Position numbers and translations under genes: made by a program. A model generated the notes under the pieces. The model worked only from the letters and a program-made list of their open reading frames with translations. It ran no database searches and was not told the DNA's origin. A stretch of DNA of 64,000 nucleotides from Pholiota molesta (taxonomy: Eukaryota; Basidiomycota; Agaricomycetes; Agaricales; Strophariaceae), in NCBI GenBank assembly GCA_014925825.1, contig JACGCK010000094.1, forward strand, positions 62,001 through 126,000, written 5' to 3'. Positions 25,857 through 39,762 of this stretch are shown here, in pieces. How positions within the stretch are numbered: position 1 is the stretch's first letter; each line of letters opens with the position of its first letter.

Positions 25857-27574
25857 CGCGCCCGGGCAACGTGTCCTGCTAGATAGATCTCCTAGGCACA
25901 CATCAACGTTCCCTTCCTTGATCACCGGTAATGTCCAGATCAACAAGGTATCTGGATTCTCCGGATAGTGGTCGGAATCCATGTTACTCGTGACCGCTAT
26001 TTGGGTGTAGGATCTGCTTTCGCTCGGAAAAATTGCAATGGCGGTGAGTAGTGACCAACGCCCTTACCACTCGGGTGACAATGCTCTCGTCATATTTGCA
26101 GAAGGTGCGCAACCAGACACCGCTCCTCCGGAATGATCGACGTGGCCCCAATAAACAAGGCATCCGAAAAACAACCGGGATATAACCCGAGCGATCATGT
26201 AGATGTAACAAACTACCGCTTTGGTGCGAAAACGATGCGAAGCACGAAAGAAAGATATGTGGAAAGCTAGCACTAAGCAAGCGATTGGCTTTAACTTTAG
26301 GAAGGCGTCACAGGACACAAGCCCGAGGATGGAATTAATCCGAGAGTCCATGAGCGATTCGACGGCTTTTGACGGTGAGATGGAAAAGAAGCACGTAGGT
26401 TTTATGAAGCTGGGAGTATGGGGTAACAACCTTTTAATAGGTGCGACAGCCATAACTTCGATATGATACGTGCTGGGTGAAGTTGCGGAGAATAGTCCAT
26501 GGAGCACTACTTTAAGTTTAAGAGGGTCTATAAGTAGCAGGTTCACGTGCTTTTCTGGCGCGCTTGACGCTAATTTCGTTTTCAAACTTAGCTAGCAGGC
26601 CCCGGGTACCCTCCAAAAGCGGCGAGACCCCATCCATAAAGCCAGACGCTGAATTGTCGAGCGGCAATAAGGACTTTAAGCCTCACGGGACCACGAAGAT
26701 ACCAATAGCATGGCTGGATATACAAGAAAGCCTATTCATTATCAAGCAATGACGAGGCGGAGTATTCAAGGCGAATGAGACCACATCCGCGCAGCGCATA
26801 GATAGACACTTAAAGATACTTTTAAAAGAAAGCTTGAAGGGAGTAGGCTTCAGGGCTATTCCTGATGGTCGGTAGGTTGTAAGGTCGTCACTCGTGCTAT
26901 TTTTCAAGTTTAGCTTGTAGCCGCTTTGAACGAGCCTATCGTTATAAAGCTGGATGGAGTATAGCGCGAAATGTTTGCCAGGAGCTCCTTTTACCAATAT
27001 GCAGAGCGTCGTGGCCCGTGTGGCATGGGTGTCTCGAAACTGCGGGTTCAAGTCGTGATCAAACGAGGCCAAGTCAGATCATACGCATACCCAGGGAGAA
27101 CATATTTGATGACACTAGATTTCCCAAGTGGCGAGTAGAACGGAATTTGAAGCCAAGACCCAGTGCAGAAAGAGGACATGCGAGTTTGAAGCAAGTTGTG
27201 TCGATTGCAAAGTTTTGAGAACTATATTGTGGTATGTTTGGCAGCAGCCCCTGATTCCCACCTGTCCCTGATGAGTGTTGGTTTGTCGACTGCTCCTGCC
27301 TGGTTCGGCGTTGACGACAACGGCGACGGCGAAAGTTCCTTCCTATCTGCGGACCCGCTTTTAACCGGGTGTGGTCTCCGACAATCGTGTTCCGTAGCCA
27401 GCAAGATCAAGACGCGTTCATTTCGTCTTGGCTTGTCGACTTTTCTGCTCTTTTATATCCCATTATACCATTCCTTACCGCCATACCCTGCCCTCGACAC
27501 ATCAGCCTCCAAGCTATCAAACGCAACGCGCTACTCTATACGAAATAACCCCCTGAATTCTGATTACCTGGATC
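25857..27574. other. Intergenic, no supported gene
   Basis: Long frames exist on the minus strand (26064-26585, 26683-27072) but show no domain, no paralogue in the window and no coherent splicing. The last 300 bp, pyrimidine-rich, look like the leader of spg1. Confidence 0.45.
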
Positions 27575-28497
27575 ATGTCGACCTCAGCATCTTCTTCAAC
27601 CTCAACTCCGCCTCCTATAGCTGGTCCCAGTAGTCAAGGCACTGGCGTTACGGAAAATAATAATGATGAAAAGAACAGGTGCCCATCATCAAATTTTAGG
27701 AGATGAACTGTGTGACTAACGAGCTATGCAGTGTGGTGATCAAAGTTGGAATGGTGGGGGATTCGCAGATTGGCAAGACAAGCTTGATGGTGAAGTACGT
27801 CGAGGGCAGCTTTGACGAGGATTACATTCAGACGCTGGGTACGCGACTGGATCGTGTGTGATTATCTTTGCACAACTGATCGTATAGTGGAATAGGCGTC
27901 AATTTCATGGAAAAGACCATCTCAGTTCGTCGAACGACTATCACTTTCTCAATCTGGGATTTGGGCGGGCAGAGAGAATTTGTCAACATGCTTCCACTGG
28001 TGTGCAATGATGCTGTCGCGATTTTGTTTATGTTCGACCTGTCGCGAAAATCTACACTCAACTCGGTGAAAGAATGGTATCGACAGGCGCGTGGATTCAA
28101 CAAAGTATGTTCTCACTCCACGTGCCTTGATATCGGTTGATGAGCGTCTATACCGAATGTTGGCTGATGATTTTCTTATGTATAGACTGCTATTCCTTTT
28201 CTAATCGGCACTAAATTCGACCAATTTGCAACCTTTCCACGCGACGAACAAGAAGAGATCACAAAACAAGTGAGCTGCTTTTGCGACGTGTCCCTGCAAG
28301 CTGGCTGACGTTCTTCTTTACAGGCAAAACGGTTTGCACGTGCTATGCACGCTTCTCTGATATTCTGCTCAACATCTGCGTCAATAAATGTACAGAAGAT
28401 CTTCAAGATCGTACTAGCGAAGGCTTTCGATCTGAAATGCGTGATACCCGAGATTGAAGGTGTAGGAGAGCCAATTCTGATCTATGTCGATGTATAA
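27575..28497 (+). CDS. spg1: Septation-initiation small GTPase Spg1/Tem1
   Basis: Five exons (27575-27678, 27732-27838, 27896-28104, 28186-28269, 28324-28497) encode 225 residues. After a Ser/Thr-rich N-terminus come the GTPase motifs: G1 [10 protein letters not shown]3 WDLGGQRE, G4 TKFDQF and the G5-like [30 protein letters not shown] and the C-terminal [10 protein letters not shown] are specific to the Spg1/Tem1 subfamily. There is no C-terminal cysteine prenylation box, as expected. It switches on the septation initiation / mitotic exit network at the spindle pole body. All motifs are intact, so it is considered functional. Confidence 0.95.
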
Positions 28498-30566
28498 AAA
28501 ATCATCATCGACGATATGATGGACAGGGGAGAGGGGGGTCTCGAGACTCCATTTTGAATGCCGATGGGATAAAGGAAGAAACTATCAAGGTATTTATATT
28601 TTATGTCAATTCCCTAAACTTTTTAACAGATCAGCCCATAGCAAAATTCTCAATCGCGCTCGAGACATTAACTAGCTTTTATGGCTCTTAATCTTGAAGG
28701 CGAACGTTTGGACGCTAAGAATTTCCCCAAAAGGATCACTAATCCCTACTACCCTCAGACACCTCTCTTTCCTTTCTTCTCGTTGGCTTTTAAGTCTCTC
28801 TATCCCATCATTATCTGTTCCTCCCACTCCTCCCTAATAGATCGCTGATCAGTGCGTCTGTCGCTTATTCTTATTTTCCTCGTTGTCTGTGCTATCGTAA
28901 TCCTCTGTCGTGCTACATCATACATTTCATTTCGCTGGATTCCTATTATCCTTCATAAAGCATTCCTATCGTTGTTCCCGTTCTCTGAATTCGCATCTCG
29001 TCTTCTGGCTCGTAGGAGATATTCACGATTTTTGAAGAACATACAGGACGTTTGCGCCTTTGACCTATTGCTGGTCGCTTACACTCATTGTCTAGCGGAA
29101 TTGCATTCATTTTTTTCTCATGAATATACATCGTTCTTTCTGTTTTGCTTTTGGTTTTTCTGCTGAGCATTGTATATCTTTACATCATTCCCCTTCCTCG
29201 CTTTCAATGGACTCGACGCATCCCACTTCCGAGTAATACCCAAACTGCATCCCCATCCTAAGATACAGAATACCTATTTATTCACAAGGAGACCTATCTT
29301 CTGATAATAGATGACTTCCGGTCGTCTGACTATACTGCGCTTCGGATCTACTTTGGGTCGTCGTCCATATTTGAATTTTAGAGACTTGAACGCAAAATAC
29401 TAACGACTGTGCCAGTCAGGACTCAGAAATACTGTCGCGACCGAATACGGCACGGATAAATTTCGACATAAATACTTTGGTTGCTCATTTGTATCTGAAG
29501 ATCTGGGCCAGCATGGCGAGCATTGCTGCGGCGCATGCACTAAAATTATACATTGGTGTTGTAGGTTTTTGAATCCGAAGTAAAGCCAACATACTACACC
29601 GCTTCAAAATAGAGTCGTAAAATAAGCATTAGCTTTCATGGTCGTTGTGAACGGATTTGAAGCATGATATCAGACGATATCTTGGCCTCCATATTTAAGA
29701 AGTGGTCAAGCAGTCAACCTCCATGAATGGGCACATGATGGAGCTTAATCTATCCTCAGTGCTCACTTAGATATTTTGAGGACTTGACGAACTATTATTA
29801 TGTGGTCTATTCCAGTCCGATGGCGACATTTCTAAGCTTTGCGAGGCTATGAAAGATATATCAATTAAAGACGGAGACTGCAAAAAATTAACCTGGCAGC
29901 AGCTTTGCCAGTGGGTATATATAGCCGCAATCGACGCCAACGTGGTATCTACTGCTGCCTAGTGCTACTTACACTATTGATAGCGTGCTAGCCGCCCGAT
30001 ATATCCTCGTTTCGGAGAATTATACGGCGGTGAGATCACGGATAGATATCACTCTAATTCTTGAGCATTACAGCCGGTAAATCCGCGTTAGGTGCAGGCC
30101 AAGGGAGGCTAAGGAATCAGTACATATGTAGTGCGTGGCGCATAGGCCATAAGACCATGTACCATTCGACTCTACTGATCACTGATTTCCAGTAATGATT
30201 GAAATAATTGTTCCACCAATGAGACTCGAGAGGGTGAATTAGTGGGCAAGCCTTCACAAAAATCGGGATGGATAACGTTCGCCAAGGTTGTCCTATGAAT
30301 CCTTTGATTAGAATAATACGTCGACTATTTGTCGAGGTAGTTGGAGCCGGTAATTGCATAAGAAGGTGAACACGAAGGGGTGTCTATCCTGAACATGTCC
30401 AAGATCACGAAAGTCGAAGGCAAGTCGAAGGTTGGCAATTATAAGATAGCCAGATATCATAGATGAGTGGAAGACAGAACAATAGCCCAAGTAACAAGTT
30501 CAGCCGATGACAAGATCGATAGCATTTATGAGAGTTGCAGGCTGAAGCGCTGAAATTTGAAGATAT
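28498..30566. other. Long intergenic stretch, nothing recognised
   Basis: About 2 kb with no coding, tRNA or repeat signal that I can support. The frame 28852-29166 is a pyrimidine-rich run of hydrophobic residues without relatives. Confidence 0.5.
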
Positions 30567-30575
30567 GGTCAAGAG

Positions 30576-31322
30576 CAGGCTCCTAAAACCAGCCTGTCGT
30601 ATCATGAAATCCTTATCTAATCTAATCTAAGAACAAATAAGACACAACTGTACTTTGGAAGGATAACATGATAGACAGGCTGGCAAAGTTTGGATTCGGT
30701 GATCCCGGGCATACCTTGTAACGCGTAACACGGGGCTCTCGAAAATAGCACAGCTTCATTATATTTTGACGTGTCATCCAATTCTAGCCTATATACTTAT
30801 TGAATGCTCGTACATGTGGGCCTCTGGATTAGTTAGTTTTATGCAAGTTTTATGTTGGAATTGTATTGGAACTTGGCTCTAAGCTTGGGACAAAGCCAAG
30901 CCCCAGAAATGCCCAACCTTATCCATTATTCTTGTGCCAGCTCATGAACCATGCAAGAACTGGATGCACAGAAACCTATTTTCTCCTCAAGGCTGTCAAT
31001 TTTATTGTTGATACCAACTGGTCTACAATAATGCTTGGACTGCTTTTCTTTCTAACTGACTGACACAACTGGCTCAATGGCAGGTAGCATTTTCCGAGGC
31101 TTGCCATGCACGGACACAGGTGGACACGTCAAAATATAATGAAGCTGTGCTATTTTCGAGAGCCCCGTGTTACGCGTTACAAGGTATGCCCGGGATCACC
31201 GAATCCAAACTTTGCCAGCCTGTCTATCATGTTATCCTTCCAAAGTACAGTTGTGTCTTATTTGTTCTTAGATTAGATTAGATAAGGATTTCATGATACG
31301 ACAGGCTGGTTTTAGGAGCCTG
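30576..31322. mobile_element. Mutator-like MITE with 200-bp terminal inverted repeats
   Basis: Bases 30576-30775 and 31123-31322 are inverted repeats of 200 bp that appear identical, beginning CAGGCTCCTAAAACC. GGTCAAGAG lies directly outside both ends (30567-30575 and 31323-31331), a clean 9-bp target duplication. The 347-bp interior has no coding capacity. Long inverted repeats with 9-bp duplications are characteristic of the Mutator (MULE) superfamily, so this is a non-autonomous MULE. The identity of the two arms points to recent insertion. A remnant of a related end lies at 7400-7419. Confidence 0.88.
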
Positions 31323-31331
31323 GGTCAAGAG

Positions 31332-32178
31332 CAGAATCAGCAGATTGGTCAAACACGCTGAAAATGTTGGCACGTGCAGGGCTGCCGCGTGGGCTGACTT
31401 GGTGACCAATCAATTCAAGAAAACATTCTTGTTCAATACGACGATGCACAAGTGTGGCGACCTCAGCAGCACAGACTCCAAGCTTCTTCAACATCTTCCT
31501 AAGTCATATTCCATGTGTTCCCGGAGGCTTCTATCGGGTCTTTATCAACGGACTTTTCGGCGTTGCTCTGCCCAGTGCCTTTATTCCTTGTGCTCTGTCC
31601 TGGCTTAATCGCATGCTTGAAGGAGTCCGAGAGTGTACCAGTGCTGCAGAAGACTACTCCTAGAGATAAGAGGACCCTTTACCAAACAAAAATTTTGACA
31701 CCATCTCTATTTTCCTAGCTCGTCGATGTCTCACAATTCTTGAATCAGCTTTTTATCTATGTACGTCTTGTGTATGTCTGAAAGCCGAACAACCTGAACA
31801 TCCCTTAAACGGAGACGAGGGCTCGGTTTCTGCTTGTGGGCGACCAAAAAGATTGCAGTTCTCATTTTCAGGCGGTAAAGTGATCTCATTTCCAAAAATA
31901 CCCTCAATGGACGCATGGTATTTTATCTGGTGATAGGACAATATTATGCCCTTCGTGTTCGCCACCAACTTGATAACAGCGGGACATGTCAGCTTCTGTG
32001 TCTCACCATGGTTCTAGATAGATGCATTACCACTGGTGGCCATATGTGTCTTTTCAATGTTTAGTTGTATCCCATCTGGATCGGAATCTTCGAGGAAGGT
32101 ACAAATACCCAACGGGAAAAGGCCAGATAACCTTCCAGTCGATAGGTTTTCGACACATTCAGCCTAAAGTTTCCTACC
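31332..32178. other. Intergenic before the chitinase gene
   Basis: A short hydrophobic frame at 31454-31663 lacks an ATG and has no relatives. Bases from about 32095 to 32178 recur upstream of the chitinase relic at 40.83 kb and are likely the conserved leader or promoter of the chitinase. Confidence 0.45.
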
Positions 32179-34570
<2,392 letters not shown>

Positions 34571-34853
34571 AATGTAACAGACTGGCGCATGATGATTTTT
34601 TACGAGGGTCCTGAAATGTATATTTATGAATCGCTTCATGTCTTCCGCTTTACCATGTGCAAATAAAAAAGATATGGAATTGAATACTTGCAAATAATTT
34701 CACACTGATCTTCCTTACGTTGATCTCATGTATTAGGTTTATCAACTAGAGAAGTGCCGGCAGCGGCGCCTTGAACAAACTCCTGCTTGCGAGGTAACTT
34801 TGGCAAAGTATAATACGACCACAATGCAATTTATTCAATGATGAACGCATCTA

Positions 34854-35111
34854 CTGTACAAATACGACCAATGGCTCTCGTCACATGTCACAGAGCCAAT
34901 AGAGCTGAGCACTTTTTGCCTCAGTGACGCTCACAAAAAAAATTTGAGCACTTTGCCAAATCGCAGTTTTTTGAGTGGTTTTAAGTGCAAAATGGCCAAA
35001 ATTTGAGCACTTTTGAGCTGTGTCACAATTTTTTTAAATTTGAGCCCAAGAGCACTTGACAAAAACACATCACAAAAAATTTGGCTTGAGCTAGTGATTG
35101 TATTTGTACAG
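34854..35111. mobile_element. Small MITE with TA target duplication
   Basis: Both ends carry CTGTACAAATAC in inverted orientation, with weaker matching over the next 12 bp. TA flanks the element on each side (34852-34853, 35112-35113). The 258-bp interior is rich in GAGCACTTT/AAATTT motifs and has no coding frame. TA duplication suggests a Tc1/mariner-type MITE. It sits in the 3' region between the chitinase and the TPR gene. Confidence 0.55.
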
Positions 35112-35331
35112 TATCAGTACATGTGTAATCCACTCTTTTGTTTTCAGGGCTTCACATCCAACTTGGTTTCTTGAAGCGCGCATCATGCAGAATTTTTTTT
35201 GAACCGCTGGACAGATTTTTAGGTCTCAGACACCATTTCAGCTCATTTTATGGCTATCTAAGTAGTCCTGTGAGCTCTCTTTTTCTCCTTCTTTTCTTTC
35301 CTTTTTTGAATTCTTTTTTCGAGTTCTTTCT

Positions 35332-37587
35332 TTAAAAACTCCAGCCTATTGAAGAGAAATCCGGGTGATCTGAAGGAGGCGATAGCCAAGAAACAAGTCT
35401 CTCAGCCTCTTGACGCAATGATTTGGCTTCTTTGCGGTCATTTGTATCACCCCGCAGTTGAAAACAAAATTGGAGGGCATCAGCAAGATTGTTGAGTGAT
35501 CTAGAGCGCTCTCGATGAGGTGGTGGCCGCAGATAGAGGGCCTCTCGAAGCAACACAATGGCTTTGTCCACGTCCTCCAACACACCATGCTGTTTAGAAC
35601 GAGTTTTAAGGTAATAGGCAAGATTATTGAGTGTTTCAGAGCGAAGTGGATGAGGTGCTGGCCGCAGATAGAGGGCCTCTCGATGCAACACAATGGCTTC
35701 ATCCAGGTCCTTCGACGTACCATGCTGGCTGGAACGATTTCCAAGGTCAGTGGCGAGATTATTGAGTGTTTCAGAGCGCTGTGGATGAGGTGCTAGCCGC
35801 AGATTGAGGGCCTCTCGATGCAACACAATGGCTTCGTCCAGGTCCTCCGATGTACCACACTGTTCAGAACGAGTTTGAAGGTCCAAGGCAAGATTGTTGA
35901 GTGTGTCGGAGCGATTTGGATGAGGTGCTGGCCGCAGATTGAGGACCTCTCGATGCAACGCAATGGCTTCGTCCAGGTCCTCCGACGTACCACGCTGTTC
36001 AGAACGATGTCCAAGGCAAATGGCGAGATCATTGAGTGTTTCAGAGCGCTCTGGATGAGGTACTGGCCACAGATCAAGGGCCTCTCGATACAACGCAATA
36101 GCTTCATCCAGGTCCTCCGACACACCCCGCTGACTAGAACGATTTCTAAGGCAGTTGGCGAGATTAAAGAGTGTTTCAGAGCGATGTGGATGAGGTGCTG
36201 GCCGCAGATAGAGGGCCTCTCGATGCAACACAATGGCTTTGTCCAGGTCCTCCGACGTACCACGCTGTTCAGAACGATGTCCAAGGCAAATGGCGAGATC
36301 ATTGAGTATTTCAGAGCGCTCTGGATGAGGTACTGGCCACAGATCAAGGGCCTCTCGATACAACGCAATAGCTTCATCCAGGTCCTCCAACACACCATGC
36401 TGTTTAGAACGAGTTTTAAGGTAATAGGCAAGATTATTGAGTGTTTCAGAGCGAAGTGGATGAGGTGCTGGCCGCAGATCGAGGGCCTCTCGACCCAACA
36501 CAATGGCTTCGTCCAGGTCCTCCGATGTACCATGCTGTTTAGGACGAGTTGCAAGGTGTAAGGCGAGTTTATGGAGCGTTACACAGCGCTTTGGATGAGG
36601 CGCTGGGCACAGATCGAGGGCCTCTCGAAGCAACACAATGGCTTCGTCCAGGTCCTCCGATGTACCATGCTGTTTAGAACGAGTTGCAAGGTAACAGGCG
36701 AGATTATACAGTGTATCAGAGCGAAATGGATGAGGTGCTGGGCGCAGATCGAGGGCCTCTCGACCCAACACAATGGCTTCTTCCAGGTCCTCCGATGCAC
36801 CATGCTGTATAGAATGAGTTGCAAGGTAACAGGCGAGATTATGCAGTGTAGAAGAGCGATCTGGATGAGGTGCTGGCCGCAGATCGAGGGCCTCTCGACC
36901 CAACACAATGGCTTCGTCCAGGTCCTCCGATGTACCATGCTGTTTAGAATGAGTTGCAAGGTGTAAGGCGAGTGTATGGAGCGTTACACAGCGCTTTGGA
37001 TGAGGCGCTGGGCACAGATCGAGGGCCTCTCGAACCAACACAATGGCTTCGTCCAGGTCCTCCGATGTACCATGCTGTTTAGAACGAGTTGCAAGGTAAC
37101 AGGCGAGATTATACAGTGTATTAGAGCGAAATGGATGAGGTGCTGCACACAGATTGAGGGCCTCTCGAAGAAACACAATGGCTTCATCTAGGTCCTTCGA
37201 TGTACCATGCTGTTGAGAACGAATTGCAAGGTCATAGGCAAGTGTATTGAGCGAGTCAGAGCGATTTGGATGAGGCGCTGGGCGCAGATCGAGGGCCTCT
37301 CGAAGCAACACAATGGCTTCGTCCAGGTCCTCCGATGTACCATGTTGTTCAAAACGAGGTCTAAGGTCAAAGGCAAGTCTAGTCAGTGAATCAGAACAAA
37401 GTGGATGAGGTGATGACCCCAGATCAAGGGCCTTTTGATGCAACACGGTGGCTTTGTCCAGATCGACTTGAAGCGCGCTTGAAGGCTGAGTTGGTCTGCC
37501 TTGGATGACTTTTCCTGGCTTGGAGGGTCCAGGCAGTGGTGCGATGGAGGGAAGTGAGGCCGAAGGCTGGCTCGGTCCACCTTGCAT
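35332..37587 (-). CDS. Tetratricopeptide-like repeat protein, 751 aa
   Basis: One uninterrupted frame of 751 residues. After a Pro/Ser/Gln-rich start come about 14 copies of a 46-residue unit: EDLDEAIVLHREALDLRPAP, then HP-RSETLNNLA, then a basic RS-QHGTS linker. The units are TPR-like helical hairpins as seen in mushroom TPR proteins, which often end in a CHAT protease or carry an NB-ARC domain. Here the C-terminus stops at HPDFSSIGWSF with neither. Repeats are nearly identical at DNA level, and one block of two units is itself duplicated. The antisense frames in this area are shadows of the repeat. A scaffold role is inferred only from the fold. Confidence 0.85.
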   Translation of the reverse strand: MQGGPSQPSASLPSIAPLPGPSKPGKVIQGRPTQPSSALQVDLDKATVLHQKALDLGSSPHPLCSDSLTRLAFDLRPRFEQHGTSEDLDEAIVLLREALDLRPAPHPNRSDSLNTLAYDLAIRSQQHGTSKDLDEAIVFLREALNLCAAPHPFRSNTLYNLACYLATRSKQHGTSEDLDEAIVLVREALDLCPAPHPKRCVTLHTLALHLATHSKQHGTSEDLDEAIVLGREALDLRPAPHPDRSSTLHNLACYLATHSIQHGASEDLEEAIVLGREALDLRPAPHPFRSDTLYNLACYLATRSKQHGTSEDLDEAIVLLREALDLCPAPHPKRCVTLHKLALHLATRPKQHGTSEDLDEAIVLGREALDLRPAPHPLRSETLNNLAYYLKTRSKQHGVLEDLDEAIALYREALDLWPVPHPERSEILNDLAICLGHRSEQRGTSEDLDKAIVLHREALYLRPAPHPHRSETLFNLANCLRNRSSQRGVSEDLDEAIALYREALDLWPVPHPERSETLNDLAICLGHRSEQRGTSEDLDEAIALHREVLNLRPAPHPNRSDTLNNLALDLQTRSEQCGTSEDLDEAIVLHREALNLRLAPHPQRSETLNNLATDLGNRSSQHGTSKDLDEAIVLHREALYLRPAPHPLRSETLNNLAYYLKTRSKQHGVLEDVDKAIVLLREALYLRPPPHRERSRSLNNLADALQFCFQLRGDTNDRKEAKSLRQEAERLVSWLSPPSDHPDFSSIGWSF

Positions 37588-37665
37588 AACTTCTCCTGAT
37601 TTCGAATTTCTGAGTGATTTGTAGACGCCAGGCTCATCTAGTCTCTTGTGCTGCTTTAGATTGAA

Positions 37666-39353
37666 TTAATGTGAGGTCGGAGTAGGTTGTGTCAACAAAA
37701 GAGGTCTCACATGTTGTCTCGAATATATGTCGATAGTTACGACGTCGCGATAATTTGAATTTGTTTTAATGGTGTAAATGTCGAAGTTTTGAAGATAGTC
37801 AACAATACATGGGTAAAAGCCATCTTTATCAGCCGGAAGCGAGAGGATGGACACTCTATTATCCCATAAATGCGAAATTGACGGAGATATGCCATTTTCA
37901 AAAACGTACGCTGGAAGCTTCGCCAATTCCTGAAAGAGATCCGTGTTGAACTAATTAAATCAAATTAGTTGATTGCTTTCGCTGTTTAGATGGAAACTTT
38001 ACAAGTGTATTTCGCTGATGAGGCTCACTCAGAGTAAGAATCTAAAAGCGATATATAAGTAACATATCAGGTGTTTTGGGGAGATATAGAATGAACCAAA
38101 ATAACATAGTTGTTTATCATTTGGTCGATTAACTTCCGAAGCTGTTCCCGTTCCCCTGGGTGCTGTTTGAGTCAATATGTTCTTCTTTACAAATGTCTCC
38201 ACAGCAATGGCTTACCTTTGTGAAGAAGAATATGCCTGAGATTCATGACGACAACCTTTGTAGCTGATGATCGAAAATCATCCATTATCTTTGTAAGAAA
38301 GTACGGTATTACTGGTTGGGAGCACTCCGTCCATGGCAAGTTCCCACCTGGATAAAGTCGCACGACGTCGAAAGAATTAGGCCCAAAAGATCGGAAATGA
38401 CAAGCTTCTTCGGAGGATTCGAATTCTATGACCTGTACGAGGAAGTTGGAGGGCTTGAGTGGATCAGCCTTGATGATTTTGCGCCGAATCATGTTAGCAG
38501 TCTCAATGGCGTGCCGGCGTGCCCGGTGAAGTCACGGTTATAAGGCATTTCCTGAATAATGGCGAGGTCGCTACAAATCCAAAATTAGGTGCATAGATTT
38601 GAGTAGAAGAAACTCACAGCTCAAACGGTTCTGGATGAGAGTCAGGGGTGGCGCAAGCTCGACGAGAAAAACAGCTCTAGGAATCGTGTCGTCGGCAGCT
38701 GTTTTGTTATCCAAGTCCGCATCAACGTTGCATCGCTTCCTGTCTCCACATCCTTAAACATCCACCAGTAATGTTGATTCGTAGGTGCATCGGCAAGCGC
38801 GATCTTCCGGAACCTGTTGTCAATAGAAAGCAGTCACTGAGTTGATGCTATCCTCACCGGTGTGCCTTGTTCACCGTCTACTAGCCCCCAGAATATTTTG
38901 GTATCTGTCGTAGAGATGCTGGGAGGATGGAATAAAGTTAGCGTCCCTGTGTATACACCGACGCCCTAATGATAATAAGGACGAACGTATATTGTCCTTG
39001 CCTGTAGTTTTCTGAATAAGCCATGTTTGAGGTTTCTCGCGTCCTCTGACGGGCTCTCCCGCTTGGGAACGAGACCCAGATGCTGCGTACTGCTTGTGGC
39101 CAATATTCTGAATTGTATGATGCCCGTTATCGCGTTCGGTGATAATCCACTTTTGATTTGCATTGTTACAAATTGACGCCAGCATCAAGAAAGGACTTGA
39201 GACGATACGAATGACGATGAACCCGTACCTGCTCTCCAAGCTCATGCTGCCGGAATCTGCCTTGAATTGGTTCTTCCGAATTTGGATTAGGTAGATAGGC
39301 ACGATTTTTGTCTGAACGTTGACAATGAAGTAGTGACCAGTTGGGATAGGCAT
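37666..39353 (-). pseudogene. Disabled copy of the beta-trefoil fusion gene
   Basis: It follows the exon plan of the gene at 13929-15726 (trefoil MPIPTGHYFIVNV..., WGLVDGEQGTP, GGNLPW, SATKVVVMNLR, FYPCIVDYLQNF). It is broken in several places: one base lost in an A-run of exon 1, shifts before and after the ELAPP segment, one in the exon starting with the DLAIIQEM motif, and a stop early in the last exon. Intron positions and AAG acceptors agree with the intact gene, which supports that gene model independently. It ends about 30 bp upstream of the TPR gene start on the same strand. Confidence 0.7.
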
Positions 39354-39762
39354 GTTGGCGAAAGAACTCTACCGTCTCGTTGCGATCCGGTCAGCATTAT
39401 AGAGTAGTTGGCTCTTCTTCGAACATGCACCCATAGGCAGGAGCCACCTCTTATCGATACAGAGTGTTGAATACTGATGCAGACATGTCAACGGTCATTG
39501 AACAATATCCCGTGCGTGGGACAAAACCGAGGTCAACTCAATCCAAAGTCCAGACTGAGACTCTGACCTACATAGTGCAGATTCGATGAACATTCGTGTG
39601 CATGTTTGGGTAGTTCGATAAGATGCGCAGGGCCAAGTGTGAGTCCCTCTCCACCCTCATTCTGTTCATCAACATCAACGTTTAACGTTTAATCTTGTCT
39701 TGCTTTCCGTCTCCTTCTATCTTGTCCGTTCTTTTACTCCCGTCATTACCTCTCTTCCCCAG

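Noticed and set aside
26064..27072. Two minus-strand frames of 129-173 residues
   Set aside because: No domain, no paralogue, no splice logic; composition fits chance openness.
29081..29110. Possible tRNA box A
   Set aside because: No box B at suitable spacing and no cloverleaf.
28852..29166. 104-residue hydrophobic frame
   Set aside because: Arises from a T/C-rich stretch; no ATG context or homologue recognised.
31454..31663. 69-residue membrane-like frame
   Set aside because: Starts with GTG, lacks an in-frame ATG, and neighbouring frames look equally open.
35515..37389. Several long plus-strand and third-frame reading frames within the repeat gene
   Set aside because: They mirror the 138-bp repeat on the other strand and frame; only the 751-aa minus-strand frame has sensible TPR-like composition and both termini.
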